From Streptomyces geranii (GTDB lineage: Bacteria > Actinomycetota > Actinomycetes > Streptomycetales > Streptomycetaceae), in NCBI RefSeq assembly GCF_002954775.1, contig NZ_PJME01000011.1, positions 160,680 through 224,679 of the forward strand: DNA of 64,000 bases, written 5' to 3'. The notes under the pieces were generated by a model, which saw nothing but the letters and a program-made list of their open reading frames with translations, was not told the origin of the DNA and searched no databases. Below, in pieces: positions 6,612 through 14,879 of the stretch. The translations under genes and the position numbers were made by a program. Within the stretch, counting starts at the first letter, position 1; every line of letters starts with the position of its first letter.

Positions 6612-7627
6612 ACGCCGTTCAGATCCGTTCAGCCGAGCGCGCGCTGTCCGTGGGCACGTGGCTGATCGTGGCGGGCGCGATGCTGTATTCGATCCTCACC
6701 GTCACCCCGCTCGCTGCCGAGCACACACCCGACCAGTGGGACTGGACGGCACCGATCCTGCCGACTGTGGTCGATGCGGCGGTGGTGATCGTGGTCCGCC
6801 TCGATGCCGTGCTCGCCTCTCTGGGGGGCCACGGTGGGAAGTGGCCGATCGTCCTGCGTTGGATGACCGGCTGCATGACCCTCGCCCTGAACATCGCAGA
6901 CTCCGCACTGCGGAAAGACCTGGTCGGCGCGGCCGTTCACGCCGTCGCGCCGCTCCTGCTGATCGTCACGGCAGAGGCCGGACTCGCCTACCGCCGCGCC
7001 ATCACCACCGCCGTCACCGCCCTGGAAACTCGGCAGCAGACGGAGCGGGCGGCGCGGGAACAGGCAGCGGCCGAACGGCGTGAGGCGGCGGTGCGGCTGG
7101 CCCGTGAGGAGCGCGAGCACACCGCCCTGCTGGCGCGTGAACAGCGTGAGCACGAAGCCCGCCTGATCCGTGAGCAGGCTGAGCGCGAGGAGCGGGCGCG
7201 GCGCGAGGAAGCCGAGCGCATGGAGGTCCGTGAGCGGGCCGAGCGCGAGCAGCGTGAACGCGCTGAGCGTGAGCGTGAACAGCAGCGGGCAGAGCGTGAA
7301 CGCCGTGAACGCGAGGAAGCCGCACGCCGTGAACAGGCGCGACAGCAGCACGCTGAGCGTGAGCGTCGTGAACAGGTGGAGCGGGCGGCGCGTGCCGAGC
7401 GTGAACGCGCCGCGCTGCTGGCCGGCGGACCGGCTACGGAGAAGCTTTCGGAGGACCGGGCCCGCCCGATCGTCCGGGCCGCGTTCGAGTCCGGTCTGCC
7501 GACGCGGGCCGCTGCCGAGTTGTGCGGCTGGTCGGTCGGCTGGGTGTCCACCCGCTATCAGGAACTGCGCGACGCCGGCCACCTCGGCACCGCCCGCGAG
7601 GCGGTACCGGCTGAGGCGGTGGCGTGA
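6608..7627 (+). CDS. DUF2637 membrane protein with coiled coil and C-terminal HTH (spread protein)
   Basis: A 339-residue protein. Residues about 12-130 contain four membrane segments of the DUF2637 type (WLIVAGAMLYSIL; ILPTVVDAAVVIVVRLDA; a third near 84-98; APLLLIVTAEAGLAY). Residues 130-285 are an uninterrupted Arg/Glu/Ala-rich coiled coil. Residues about 298-335 resemble a helix-turn-helix (TRAAAELCGWSVGWVSTRYQEL). Proteins of this design are called SpdB-like and assist movement of plasmid DNA between compartments of the mycelium. The GTG at 6608 overlaps the previous stop (GTGA). Confidence 0.85.
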   Translation: MNAVQIRSAERALSVGTWLIVAGAMLYSILTVTPLAAEHTPDQWDWTAPILPTVVDAAVVIVVRLDAVLASLGGHGGKWPIVLRWMTGCMTLALNIADSALRKDLVGAAVHAVAPLLLIVTAEAGLAYRRAITTAVTALETRQQTERAAREQAAAERREAAVRLAREEREHTALLAREQREHEARLIREQAEREERARREEAERMEVRERAEREQRERAEREREQQRAERERREREEAARREQARQQHAERERREQVERAARAERERAALLAGGPATEKLSEDRARPIVRAAFESGLPTRAAAELCGWSVGWVSTRYQELRDAGHLGTAREAVPAEAVA

Positions 7628-8007
7628 TGTCCCTCGGGTACGCCAAGTGCTTCGACCCAACCGGCGCCCGCTACGGCATCCCCACCTACCCGTGGCGGTG
7701 CGTCCCCGACGGCTACGCCACCCGCCGCCAACTGCGGGCGCGCGGTCTGCGCCCGGGTGGTCAGCAGGTGGCCGCTCAGGCACTGCGCCCGCGCTTTCGG
7801 CGCGGCCCACTGGTCGCCTACTTCTACCGCCTCGACTGCGCGAAGCCCGTGCGGCCGATGACGCCGGCGAAACGGCGGGCGCTGGAGTGCGCCAACCGCG
7901 CCCGCCGGACGTGCCCGCAGTGCCGCACGGACGCCGGATACGTCATCCCCACCTCCCTCGGAGTCTGCGTGCCCTGCGCCTACCCCGACGAACAGCGCGC
8001 CGCCTGA
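7627..8007 (+). CDS. RRQRL-type zinc-binding protein
   Basis: A 126-residue protein with the ATRRQLRARGLRPGGQ motif of the family named after its RRQRL sequence, and a C-terminal CPQC-x15-CVPC pair that should bind zinc. Such proteins occur almost only in transfer operons of Streptomyces AICEs and plasmids. The ATG at 7627 overlaps the previous stop (ATGA). Precise role unknown. Confidence 0.75.
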   Translation: MSLGYAKCFDPTGARYGIPTYPWRCVPDGYATRRQLRARGLRPGGQQVAAQALRPRFRRGPLVAYFYRLDCAKPVRPMTPAKRRALECANRARRTCPQCRTDAGYVIPTSLGVCVPCAYPDEQRAA

Positions 8008-8045
8008 ACCCTTCCAACTTCCTTCTTTCACCCGGGAGTTCTGCT

Positions 8046-8546
8046 GTGTCCAGCCGTACCCGTACCCGCCGCGTGAAGACAACCGCAGGCGTCCACACCG
8101 TCCGTCTCCCGCGTCAGCGCGGGCGCCGCACCGCTCAGCCGGTCCTGGTCGTCGTACCCGAACGCCCCTCCATCGCCCGCGAGTTGGCCGGATGGGCGGG
8201 CGGTCTGCTGTGGCGCTTCCGCCACGCGCTCGCCCCCACCGGCATCGCGCTTGCCGTGTTCGTGGTGACCGCGCTCCTGCACGCGCTGGCCTGGTGGTCG
8301 GCACTCGTGCTCGCCCCCGCGGTCGCCGCGCCGATCGGATGGCTGCTGTTCGTCCAACGCCGCCACCCCGCCCACCGCACCACCCTCGCGTGGCGTATCG
8401 CCACCGCCGCCCTCGCCACCCTCGCCCTCGCGTGGGCTGCTCTGGCCGCCGGGTTCGGGCCGTTGGCCGGTCCGTTGGAGCTGCTGTGGCTGTTGCTGCT
8501 GCTGCCCGCGCAGACCGGTTGGCTCATCGTCCGCCGCACCCACTGA
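8046..8546 (+). CDS. Small membrane protein of the transfer operon
   Basis: A 166-residue protein with a basic N-terminus (about 45 residues) and four hydrophobic segments (GIALAVFVVTALLHALAWW, ALVLAPAVAAPIGWLLF, a Ala/Leu-rich third, and a Leu-rich last one). The GTG at 8046 is preceded by GGGAG at good spacing. It resembles the poorly conserved SpdC/SpdD spread proteins in size, topology and location, but has no diagnostic motif. Confidence 0.7.
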   Translation: MSSRTRTRRVKTTAGVHTVRLPRQRGRRTAQPVLVVVPERPSIARELAGWAGGLLWRFRHALAPTGIALAVFVVTALLHALAWWSALVLAPAVAAPIGWLLFVQRRHPAHRTTLAWRIATAALATLALAWAALAAGFGPLAGPLELLWLLLLLPAQTGWLIVRRTH

Positions 8547-8563
8547 CCTGAGGAGATCGCCAC

Positions 8564-9160
8564 ATGGCTGACAACGGATCCGCCAACCGGGCGGCCAACC
8601 GGCAGTACCGGCAGGCACAGAGCGCGGGCCGGCCACGCGTCAACACCAGCGACGGCACCACCAACAAGTCCAACAAGTTCGCCAACGCCGGCGCCGCGGC
8701 CGGTGGGTTCGTCGGCGCGATGGGTTCCTCGTTCGTCCCGCCGATCAACGTCACCGTCAACAACAACAAGGGCATGGCCCGCGCAGGCGGTGGCCGCGGG
8801 CATGCCGAATCGCTGCTGCCCGCACCGGAGTTCACCTCGCCGGCGCAGGTCCGGAACTACTGCAACACCCTGCGTGCCGCGGCCGTGGCCCTCTCGATCG
8901 AGGTGGCCATGGGGTCGGAGATCCTCAAGGGCGTGCTGGCAGCGGTGCCGGACCCGGAGGGCCGCGCGTTCGGCTCCCGCATCCGTGCCCGGAAGGTCGC
9001 CCGCAAGATGCAGAAGTCCGCCGACGCCCTGCGCGACGCGGCCAAGAGCGCCGCCGCCACGTACGCGACGTTCCAGCAGGAGTACGAGGAAGAGATCAAC
9101 CGCGTCCGTCACCGCGCCCGCAAGCCGCAACAGCCCGTCATCAACTGGGCCCAGCAGTAA
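8564..9160 (+). CDS. Conserved AICE protein of unknown function upstream of traB
   Basis: A 198-residue soluble protein. The N-terminal 80 residues are Asn/Gly/Ala-rich and probably flexible. Residues about 90-185 are helical and end in YATFQQEYEEEINRVRHRARKP. A good GAGGAG site precedes the ATG, and traB begins 13 bp after its stop. Proteins of this kind often sit directly before the FtsK-type translocase gene in AICEs, suggesting a partner role in transfer (inference). Confidence 0.7.
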   Translation: MADNGSANRAANRQYRQAQSAGRPRVNTSDGTTNKSNKFANAGAAAGGFVGAMGSSFVPPINVTVNNNKGMARAGGGRGHAESLLPAPEFTSPAQVRNYCNTLRAAAVALSIEVAMGSEILKGVLAAVPDPEGRAFGSRIRARKVARKMQKSADALRDAAKSAAATYATFQQEYEEEINRVRHRARKPQQPVINWAQQ

Positions 9161-9173
9161 GGAGGCACGGACC

Positions 9174-11225
9174 ATGGCCCGTGACCGCAACAGCATGACC
9201 AGCCCCCTTTACGACGGCATGAGCGGCTACACCCTCGACACGCGCGGCGGTGGGGGCGGTGTCGGCGCCTACCTGCTCGACCGGGCTAAGCCCCACCTGC
9301 CCCCGTGGCTCGCCGTCGCCGGCGTCGGCATCACGGGGGCGCTGGGGAACTGGCGGTGGGGCGAGAGCGCCGCCGCCGGTGTGGGCCTCACCCTCGGCTC
9401 CGTCATCCTCACCGGCGCCACCTGGTGGATGGGCAAGTCCACCACCCAGCAGCGCCGTTTGCACTCCGCTGTCACGGTGGCGGCGGGGTCCGCGTGGCTG
9501 ACGGCCGCATGCCTCGCCGGCCCTACGGCGGGGCCGATCGATGACATGTATCTGATCGGCGGGCCCGTGCTGGCCCTGTCCTGGAACGTGCGCATGGTCC
9601 TGCGCCGCAACGACGACCCCGCCGGCGAAGGCTCCGACAAGGGCCTGCTGGCCAAGGTCGGCCTGGCCCGCGCGCAGATCGGTGCGGCGAAGGTGGAACC
9701 CAACCGGGTCACCGCGTCGGTCGCGTTGGAGGCGGGCGAGCAGACCAACGAGGACGTCACCAAGAGCCTGTCCCGCCTCGCGTCCGCCCTGGATCTGTCG
9801 ACGTCGGCAGTGCGCTACCTGCCCGACCCTGGCTCGGCACGGCGCGGCGAACTGGTCATCGTCCCCGAAGACATGCTCTCCGAGGTGGTGGAGTGGGAGG
9901 GCCCCTCGAACCTCGGGGGTTCGATCGCGGAACCGCTGGTCATCGGACGCTACGACGACGGCGCCCCGCTCCTGCTCTGGCTCCCGGGCGACCCCGACGC
10001 CAAGCGGAACAGCACCCACGTCCTGATCGCAGGCGGGACCGGGTCCGGCAAGGGCGACACCGCCCTCAACGTCCAGACCGAGATCCTCTCCCGCCGCGAT
10101 GTCGTGCTGTGGCTGTCCGACCCGAAGTCCTTCCAGGACTTCCGCCCGCTGCTGCCCGGCATCGACTGGGCCGTAGAGGGCGGCACCGGTACCGAGATCA
10201 TGGTGGAAGCCCTCAAGGCAGCCATCCCCGCCCGCACCGGATGGCTCGGTGCCCACCGCTACCGGCAGTGGACCCCGGAATGCGTGCAGGTACAGAGCGA
10301 CCCCGCGCACTCCTGCCGGAAGGACGGCACGGCGTGCGGCTGCCCGGGGATGCCCTTCCTGGTCGCCTGGATGGAGGAGGCGGCCAACACGCTGCGCACG
10401 CTCGGGGACGACGTGTTCACCGGCATCGCGCAGGAGGCCCGCAGCGCGGGCATCTCGCTGGTGGTCTCGCTCCAACGGCCGTCGTACGACCAGATGTCGA
10501 CCAGCACGCGCGCCTCGCTGCCGTCCGTGATCGCGCTCGGCTGCGACCCGCGCGACGAAGGGTTCAGCCTGCCGGACACGGTCATCGACGCCGGCGCGCA
10601 CCCGGGAGCGTGGGGCAACCGGCGACCCGGTTACTGCTACGTCGTCTCGCCCGGGATCGACGAGTCGCGCTACCCCTCCCCGGGCCGCACCCGGGCGTTC
10701 GGGCACCGGGCGGTGCCGGTCATGGAGCTGCTCGCCACGTGGGCGCAGCGCAACGGCGCCACCCCCGACCCGATCACCGACCGCGCCGCCGCCGCGGTGG
10801 CCGGCCGCGCCTACACCACCCGCAACGACACCGACGACCAGTCGACGGCGGGCGCCGCTGCCGACGAGGGGGACGACGACATGGAGTACGGGCTGTTGGT
10901 CGACCCGGAGGACGTCGACATCGACCCCGACGCCGAACTCCCCGACCCCGAGGAGGGCGACGACACCCCGCTGTTCGGACAGGAGACGGGGCACAAGCCG
11001 TCCCCGGAGGAAGCCCGCCGGCTGTTCGCTCAGGCGCTGGAGGAGTTCGAGAACGAGGGCCGGATGGTGGTGGGTCCGAAGGACTTCACGGACTGGTGCG
11101 ACCGGCACAGCCTGTCTCGTTCCTGGGTGTCCAAGCGGCTCAAGGATGCCGCCCTGGAAGGCCGGTTGGAGCAGACGAACGCCACCGGTCGGTGGCGGAT
11201 CGTCCCCGCCCTCACACCCGCCTGA
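9174..11225 (+). CDS. traB: TraB/FtsK-type conjugative DNA translocase
   Basis: A 683-residue protein. About four membrane segments lie in residues 45-140. Then comes an FtsK/SpoIIIE ATPase with Walker A AGGTGSGKG (286-294), a Walker B-like FLVAWMEEA near 400, and RPSYDQMSTSTRASLP typical of the family. A C-terminal winged helix (WCDRHSLSRSWVSKRLKDA) resembles the DNA-recognition domain of TraB. TraB hexamers pump double-stranded plasmid DNA from donor to recipient mycelium without relaxase; this is the one essential transfer protein of AICEs. GGAGG precedes ATG 9174. Repeats directly behind the gene are candidate binding sites. Confidence 0.93.
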   Translation: MARDRNSMTSPLYDGMSGYTLDTRGGGGGVGAYLLDRAKPHLPPWLAVAGVGITGALGNWRWGESAAAGVGLTLGSVILTGATWWMGKSTTQQRRLHSAVTVAAGSAWLTAACLAGPTAGPIDDMYLIGGPVLALSWNVRMVLRRNDDPAGEGSDKGLLAKVGLARAQIGAAKVEPNRVTASVALEAGEQTNEDVTKSLSRLASALDLSTSAVRYLPDPGSARRGELVIVPEDMLSEVVEWEGPSNLGGSIAEPLVIGRYDDGAPLLLWLPGDPDAKRNSTHVLIAGGTGSGKGDTALNVQTEILSRRDVVLWLSDPKSFQDFRPLLPGIDWAVEGGTGTEIMVEALKAAIPARTGWLGAHRYRQWTPECVQVQSDPAHSCRKDGTACGCPGMPFLVAWMEEAANTLRTLGDDVFTGIAQEARSAGISLVVSLQRPSYDQMSTSTRASLPSVIALGCDPRDEGFSLPDTVIDAGAHPGAWGNRRPGYCYVVSPGIDESRYPSPGRTRAFGHRAVPVMELLATWAQRNGATPDPITDRAAAAVAGRAYTTRNDTDDQSTAGAAADEGDDDMEYGLLVDPEDVDIDPDAELPDPEEGDDTPLFGQETGHKPSPEEARRLFAQALEEFENEGRMVVGPKDFTDWCDRHSLSRSWVSKRLKDAALEGRLEQTNATGRWRIVPALTPA

Positions 11226-11358
11226 CACCCGTCACGGTGTGACGCCGCATCACACCCAAACCCCTAGGCACCCGCGCTGTGACGTGCCATCACACCCGCC
11301 GTCACAGGCCCCGTCACACCCGCGTCACACCCGGCCACGAGCCCGCGTCACACCTGAC
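11223..11358. repeat. TCACACC repeats behind traB; candidate transfer locus (clt)
   Basis: TCACACC occurs at 11250, 11290, 11314, 11325 and 11348 (first bases), each preceded by A or G and mostly followed by C. Near copies are TGACACC (11223), GTCACGG and GTCACAGG. GTCAC and GTGAC at 11231-11243 form an inverted pair. Streptomyces TraB proteins bind 8-bp repeats in the clt locus, which in pSVH1 lies close to the end of traB. Position and design fit; binding is not shown. Confidence 0.55.
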
Positions 11359-11389
11359 GCGCGCCCGCCCGTCTCCCGAGGGAGGACCC

Positions 11390-11701
11390 GTGCACCGCGA
11401 CCCGCCGGGCATCATCGCCCCGCACATCCCCGCCGACGACTGGCGCCGCGCACAAGCCACCGGCGCCCCGGTCATCCTCATCGTCCAGACCACCACCGAC
11501 CACACCGGCATCCCGTGGCGACGCGTCCTGATCCCGTTCGCCGTCGCGGGCGCCGCCGCCCTCGGAACCTGGGGCCTGGTCGTCGCCCTCTGCGCCCTGT
11601 TCGACGCCGCCGCCCACGCCGTCACCATCATCGCCGGCGCCACCGGCCCGATCGGCATCGGCGGCATCACCCTCAAGCTCGCCCGCGGCAAGAGCACCTA
11701 G
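11390..11701 (+). CDS. Small two-span membrane protein
   Basis: A 103-residue protein with a soluble N-terminus of about 45 residues (IIAPHIPADDWRRA) and two hydrophobic segments at about 46-70 and 75-92. The GTG at 11390 has GGAGG four bases before it. It lies between the putative transfer locus and a terminator, so it ends the transfer operon. It may be another spread protein; no family motif is recognised. Confidence 0.65.
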   Translation: MHRDPPGIIAPHIPADDWRRAQATGAPVILIVQTTTDHTGIPWRRVLIPFAVAGAAALGTWGLVVALCALFDAAAHAVTIIAGATGPIGIGGITLKLARGKST

Positions 11702-11708
11702 CTACGCC

Positions 11709-11750
11709 AAGGGCGGCCCCCTCTCTCGCCAAAGAAACCGGGCCGCCCTT
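11709..11750 (+). terminator. Terminator at the end of the transfer operon
   Basis: Eleven-bp perfect arms (11709-11719, 11740-11750) enclosing 20 bases, eight bases after the stop codon of the small membrane protein. Confidence 0.72.
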
Positions 11751-11788
11751 GTCCACCTGCCCTCAACAGACCTGTGGAGGTCTCCAGC

Positions 11789-12649
11789 ATGACCCAACCG
11801 ACCTACATTCGGCGAGCACCCGCCCACCTGCGCACCGCGCTGGGGTTGGCCGCGGCCGGTGTGCCACCTCTGCCGCTGCGGGTGGGGAAGGTGCCGTTCG
11901 GGAACTGCCGTACCTGCGCGAAGAACGCGTGCGGCGGACGACCGAACATGAAAGCCCCCGGCCCTTGCACTTGCCCGGCGCCCTGCCACGCGTGGGCCGC
12001 CGCGACCACCGACCCCGACGTCATCAACTCGCCTACGTGGGCTCGGGCGTGGCGCGACGCGGCGGCAGTGGCTTACCACCCCGGTGGTGCCGGTCTCACC
12101 GTCGTCGACTTCGACAACGCGGACGCCATCGCATGGGCCCGTGACACTCTGCCCGTCACCCGAACGGTGCCCACGACGCGCGGTGAGCACTGGCTCTACC
12201 AGGGCGCCATGCAGTCCGCCAACGCCGTACGGCCCGGCGTGGACATCAAGTCCACGATGGCCTACGCCCGTTGGCTTGGCCCCGGCACCGGCACCATGAC
12301 GGCACTGCCGGACGTCGTCCGCGCGCTGGCCGTGAAGGAACCTACCGCGGTACGGCCGGCGACCGTCACGGTGCTCGCACGGGCCGCGGGTGGGGAGTGC
12401 CGGCACCGCACGCCGGCATACCTGGATCGCGGCATCGCCATGGCAGAGCAGCGCATCACCTCGGCTTCCAGCGCGGTGCATGCCACCGTCTACCGGACGT
12501 TCCTCGCCGTGCTGTCCACGCACGGGCGGTGCGGCTGCCTCACCGACACGCACGTCGCCCGGCTGTTCACCGCCGCGCAGGCCAAGGGCGAAACCCCCCG
12601 GCACTGCACGGACGCGTGGACCAACGCCCTCACCACGTTGGGACTGTGA
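11789..12649 (+). CDS. Bifunctional DNA primase/polymerase (Prim-Pol) of the element
   Basis: A 286-residue protein. It has an Ala-rich start (LRTALGLAAAGVPPLPL), a Cys cluster at 40-67 (CRTCAKNAC, CTCPAPC) that may bind zinc, and LTVVDFDNADAIAW with the catalytic Asp residues of archaeo-eukaryotic-type Prim-Pol domains. H/R residues near TTRGEHWLYQG complete the usual pattern. The ATG at 11789 has GGAGG at good spacing. The helicase gene follows two bases after its stop. Together they form the replication module that in Prim-Pol-type AICEs replaces RepSA. Confidence 0.87.
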   Translation: MTQPTYIRRAPAHLRTALGLAAAGVPPLPLRVGKVPFGNCRTCAKNACGGRPNMKAPGPCTCPAPCHAWAAATTDPDVINSPTWARAWRDAAAVAYHPGGAGLTVVDFDNADAIAWARDTLPVTRTVPTTRGEHWLYQGAMQSANAVRPGVDIKSTMAYARWLGPGTGTMTALPDVVRALAVKEPTAVRPATVTVLARAAGGECRHRTPAYLDRGIAMAEQRITSASSAVHATVYRTFLAVLSTHGRCGCLTDTHVARLFTAAQAKGETPRHCTDAWTNALTTLGL

Positions 12650-12651
12650 CC

Positions 12652-14127
12652 ATGGCCGACGACGAGAAGAACCCCGCCCGCCAGATCATCACCGACTACG
12701 CGCAAGCCCACTTCCGGTACTTCCGCACCCCGGACGGGACCGTCTACGCGCAGAAGAACGGCCAACCCGTCGCCCGCCCGATCCGCTCCCAGGGCACCAC
12801 CGGCAGCCACCGGCAGGAACTCATGGTCGGCCTCTACCGCGACGGACGCGGCGCGTTCAACGGCAGTGCGCTGAAAGAGGCGTTGGACCTGATCGAAGCA
12901 CTCGCGCTGACCGAGGAAGTGCAGCCCGTGCACATCCGCGTCGCCCCCGGATTCGATGGGGCAACCTGGCTGGACCTGGGACGGGATGATGGTCAGTCCG
13001 TGCGGATCCACCCCACCGGGTGGGACATCCTCACGCCCGACCCGCGCGAGGTGTGCTGGCGTCGTACGCAGCTCACCGGGGAACTGCCGCTGCCCGTCAA
13101 GGACACGAACGGCAAGGGCATCGATCTGCTGATGCGGCTGTGTAACTTCGCCGGCGCGGAGAACGAGTGCCTGGCCATCGCGTGGCTGATCGGCTGTCTC
13201 GGTCCGTCCGTCCCGGTGCCCGCGCCGTTCCTCACTGGGCCGCAGGGCGCGGGGAAGTCGACCGGCGGGCGGATGCTGGTGCGGATCATCGAGGGGATGA
13301 GCGGGGACCTGCGTCGGGCTCCGAAGGATGAGGAGAACCTGATCGCGGCGGTGGCGGCGGGATGGGTCACCGCACTGGACAACCTCTCGCACATGTCGCC
13401 GGACCTGTCGGACGCGATGTGCTGCATCGTCACCGGAGCCGAGAGCGTCAAGCGCGCCCTGTTCACCGACGGGGACGTCTTCCGCGTCGGCTACCGCCGC
13501 CCCCTGCTGCTGACCGGCATCGATGTGGGGGTCATCCGCCCTGACCTCGCCGAACGGCTGCTCCCGCTCCGTTTGGAGCGGCCCGGTGTGCGGCGGACCG
13601 AGGCCGAACTGTGGGCGGAATACGAGGAGGTGCTGCCCGTCGTGCTCGGGTCCCTGCTCGACCTCACCGTCAGAGTGCGCGCGGCGCAGGCGGAGACTCC
13701 CACGGACCTGCGCATGGCGGACTTCGCGCACCTGTGCGCGCAGTTGGATGCGGCGACGGGTCTCGGGGCGCTGGCCGCGTACCGGGCCCGGCTGGACGAT
13801 CTGAACGACGACGTGATCGAGGGTGACCTGTTGGCACAGACCGTCCTGCGGCATGCCGACACCATCGAGCTGGGCGGGGCGGAGCGGATGACGTCCACGG
13901 AGTGGCTGGCCTGCCTCAGTCGCCTCTACAGCGGCGATGACTGCCGTGCGCTGCCCAAGGGGTGGCCGACGACCGGCAAGGTGCTCTCCGACCGTCTCAA
14001 GCGTCTCCAGCCGACGCTTGCCGCGCGGGGTGTGCTCATCGACTCCGGCCGCACCAGCCAGGGCCGGTACCTGGAAATGACCCGCCCCGCCCCCACGCCC
14101 CCATTCGACCAACCCCGGATGCACTGA
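12652..14127 (+). CDS. Replicative helicase-like ATPase paired with Prim-Pol
   Basis: A 491-residue protein. Walker A GPQGAGKST lies at about 196-203, followed by ITALDNLSHM-type acidic Walker B (VTALDNLS) and a sensor segment RRPLLLTGID. The C-terminal 150 residues look like a helical and winged-helix region (STEWLACLSRLY). It resembles helicases that accompany Prim-Pol proteins in AICEs and phages, and should unwind the element's origin. It is translationally linked to the Prim-Pol gene and has its own terminator downstream. Confidence 0.85.
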   Translation: MADDEKNPARQIITDYAQAHFRYFRTPDGTVYAQKNGQPVARPIRSQGTTGSHRQELMVGLYRDGRGAFNGSALKEALDLIEALALTEEVQPVHIRVAPGFDGATWLDLGRDDGQSVRIHPTGWDILTPDPREVCWRRTQLTGELPLPVKDTNGKGIDLLMRLCNFAGAENECLAIAWLIGCLGPSVPVPAPFLTGPQGAGKSTGGRMLVRIIEGMSGDLRRAPKDEENLIAAVAAGWVTALDNLSHMSPDLSDAMCCIVTGAESVKRALFTDGDVFRVGYRRPLLLTGIDVGVIRPDLAERLLPLRLERPGVRRTEAELWAEYEEVLPVVLGSLLDLTVRVRAAQAETPTDLRMADFAHLCAQLDAATGLGALAAYRARLDDLNDDVIEGDLLAQTVLRHADTIELGGAERMTSTEWLACLSRLYSGDDCRALPKGWPTTGKVLSDRLKRLQPTLAARGVLIDSGRTSQGRYLEMTRPAPTPPFDQPRMH

Positions 14128-14153
14128 GCACGCCCCCCACCCTCACGCGGACA

Positions 14154-14199
14154 AGCAAGAAGAGCACCCGGCGGCCCGGCGAGGCGTGCTCTTCTTGCT
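14154..14199 (+). terminator. Terminator after the replication genes
   Basis: Fourteen-bp perfect arms (14154-14167, 14186-14199), 26 bases after the helicase stop codon. The descending arm ends in CTTCTTGCT. Confidence 0.8.
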
Positions 14200-14314
14200 G
14201 TTCGGGGCGCAGCCCCGCCCCAAGGACGTGCCGCGAAGCGGCTCCTTCTTCACGTTCTGAGCAGCACCGCACCACACCAGAACACCCTCTCTTTTGTCCT
14301 AAGAGGGAAGACGC

Positions 14315-14531
14315 TGCGTCATCTGCGTCAGGCGAACCGGAAAACGGCACCTGACCTGCGCATACAGGCATGACGCAGACCGCCGTGCCTGCGTCATCCT
14401 GCGTCATCCGCGTCATGGGCCACGTCACGGATGACGCTGCCCATGACGCATCCATGACGCAGACCTCACCCCTAGCGTCACCTAAAACCGCAGGTCAGAC
14501 GCCTAAATGACGCTCACGACGCAATGACGCA
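14315..14531. repeat. TGACGCA iteron cluster; candidate replication origin
   Basis: TGACGCA or its complement TGCGTCA starts at 14315, 14324, 14371, 14390, 14400, 14444, 14455 and 14525. One-base variants lie at 14408, 14432, 14474, 14508 and 14517. Both orientations occur and no gene lies here. A stem with an AT-rich loop (14285-14307) sits beside it and could be an unwinding region. Dense short repeats next to replication genes are typical of origins bound by an initiator. Confidence 0.7.
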
Positions 14532-14588
14532 GAAATCCACACCTCGGACAGACACGGACTCCCGAAGCAGGCCCCCCGGAGGTTCCTC

Positions 14589-14807
14589 GTGCCCCCCGTC
14601 GCCCAGATAAGCACCGCGCTCCCGCCCGCCGATCAACTGCTCTACACCCCTGAAGCCGCCGCCAAGGTGCTCTCGTACGGCCGCTCCACCATCTACGAGC
14701 TGATGGCCGAGGGACTCCTGAAGTACGTCAAGCGTGGCCGCTCCCGCCGCATCCGCCGGAGCGACCTTGAGGCCTACGTGAACGGCCTCGATCCGACAAC
14801 CCACTGA
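14589..14807 (+). CDS. xis: Excisionase (MerR-like helix-turn-helix)
   Basis: A 72-residue basic protein. LYTPEAAAKVLSYGRSTIYE, LMAEGLL and RRIRRSDLEAYV are the standard winged-helix features of Xis/AlpA-type excisionases that bend attachment-site DNA and push the integrase towards excision. GGAGG precedes the GTG. It lies 72 bp before int, with a strong hairpin between them. Confidence 0.92.
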   Translation: MPPVAQISTALPPADQLLYTPEAAAKVLSYGRSTIYELMAEGLLKYVKRGRSRRIRRSDLEAYVNGLDPTTH

Positions 14808-14832
14808 CCCAACCGACCAACGCTCGAACGAG

Positions 14833-14860
14833 GCGGCCCCGGACACCGGTCCGGGGCCGC
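14833..14860 (+). terminator. Hairpin between xis and int
   Basis: Twelve-bp perfect arms (14833-14844, 14849-14860), loop ACCG, followed by TTCTCG. Placed between two genes normally cotranscribed, it could lower int expression relative to xis or cap the xis mRNA. Confidence 0.72.
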
Positions 14861-14879
14861 TTCTCGCATGGAGGAATGA

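Noticed and set aside
7170..8045. Frame upstream of the 8046 membrane protein, overlapping the DUF2637 gene
   Set aside because: The upstream part is a shadow of the coiled-coil coding region; GTG 8046 has a good ribosome site.
11223..14531. CRISPR array in the repeat regions
   Set aside because: Units are only 7-8 bp, in both orientations with irregular spacing and no cas genes; iterons or binding sites fit better.
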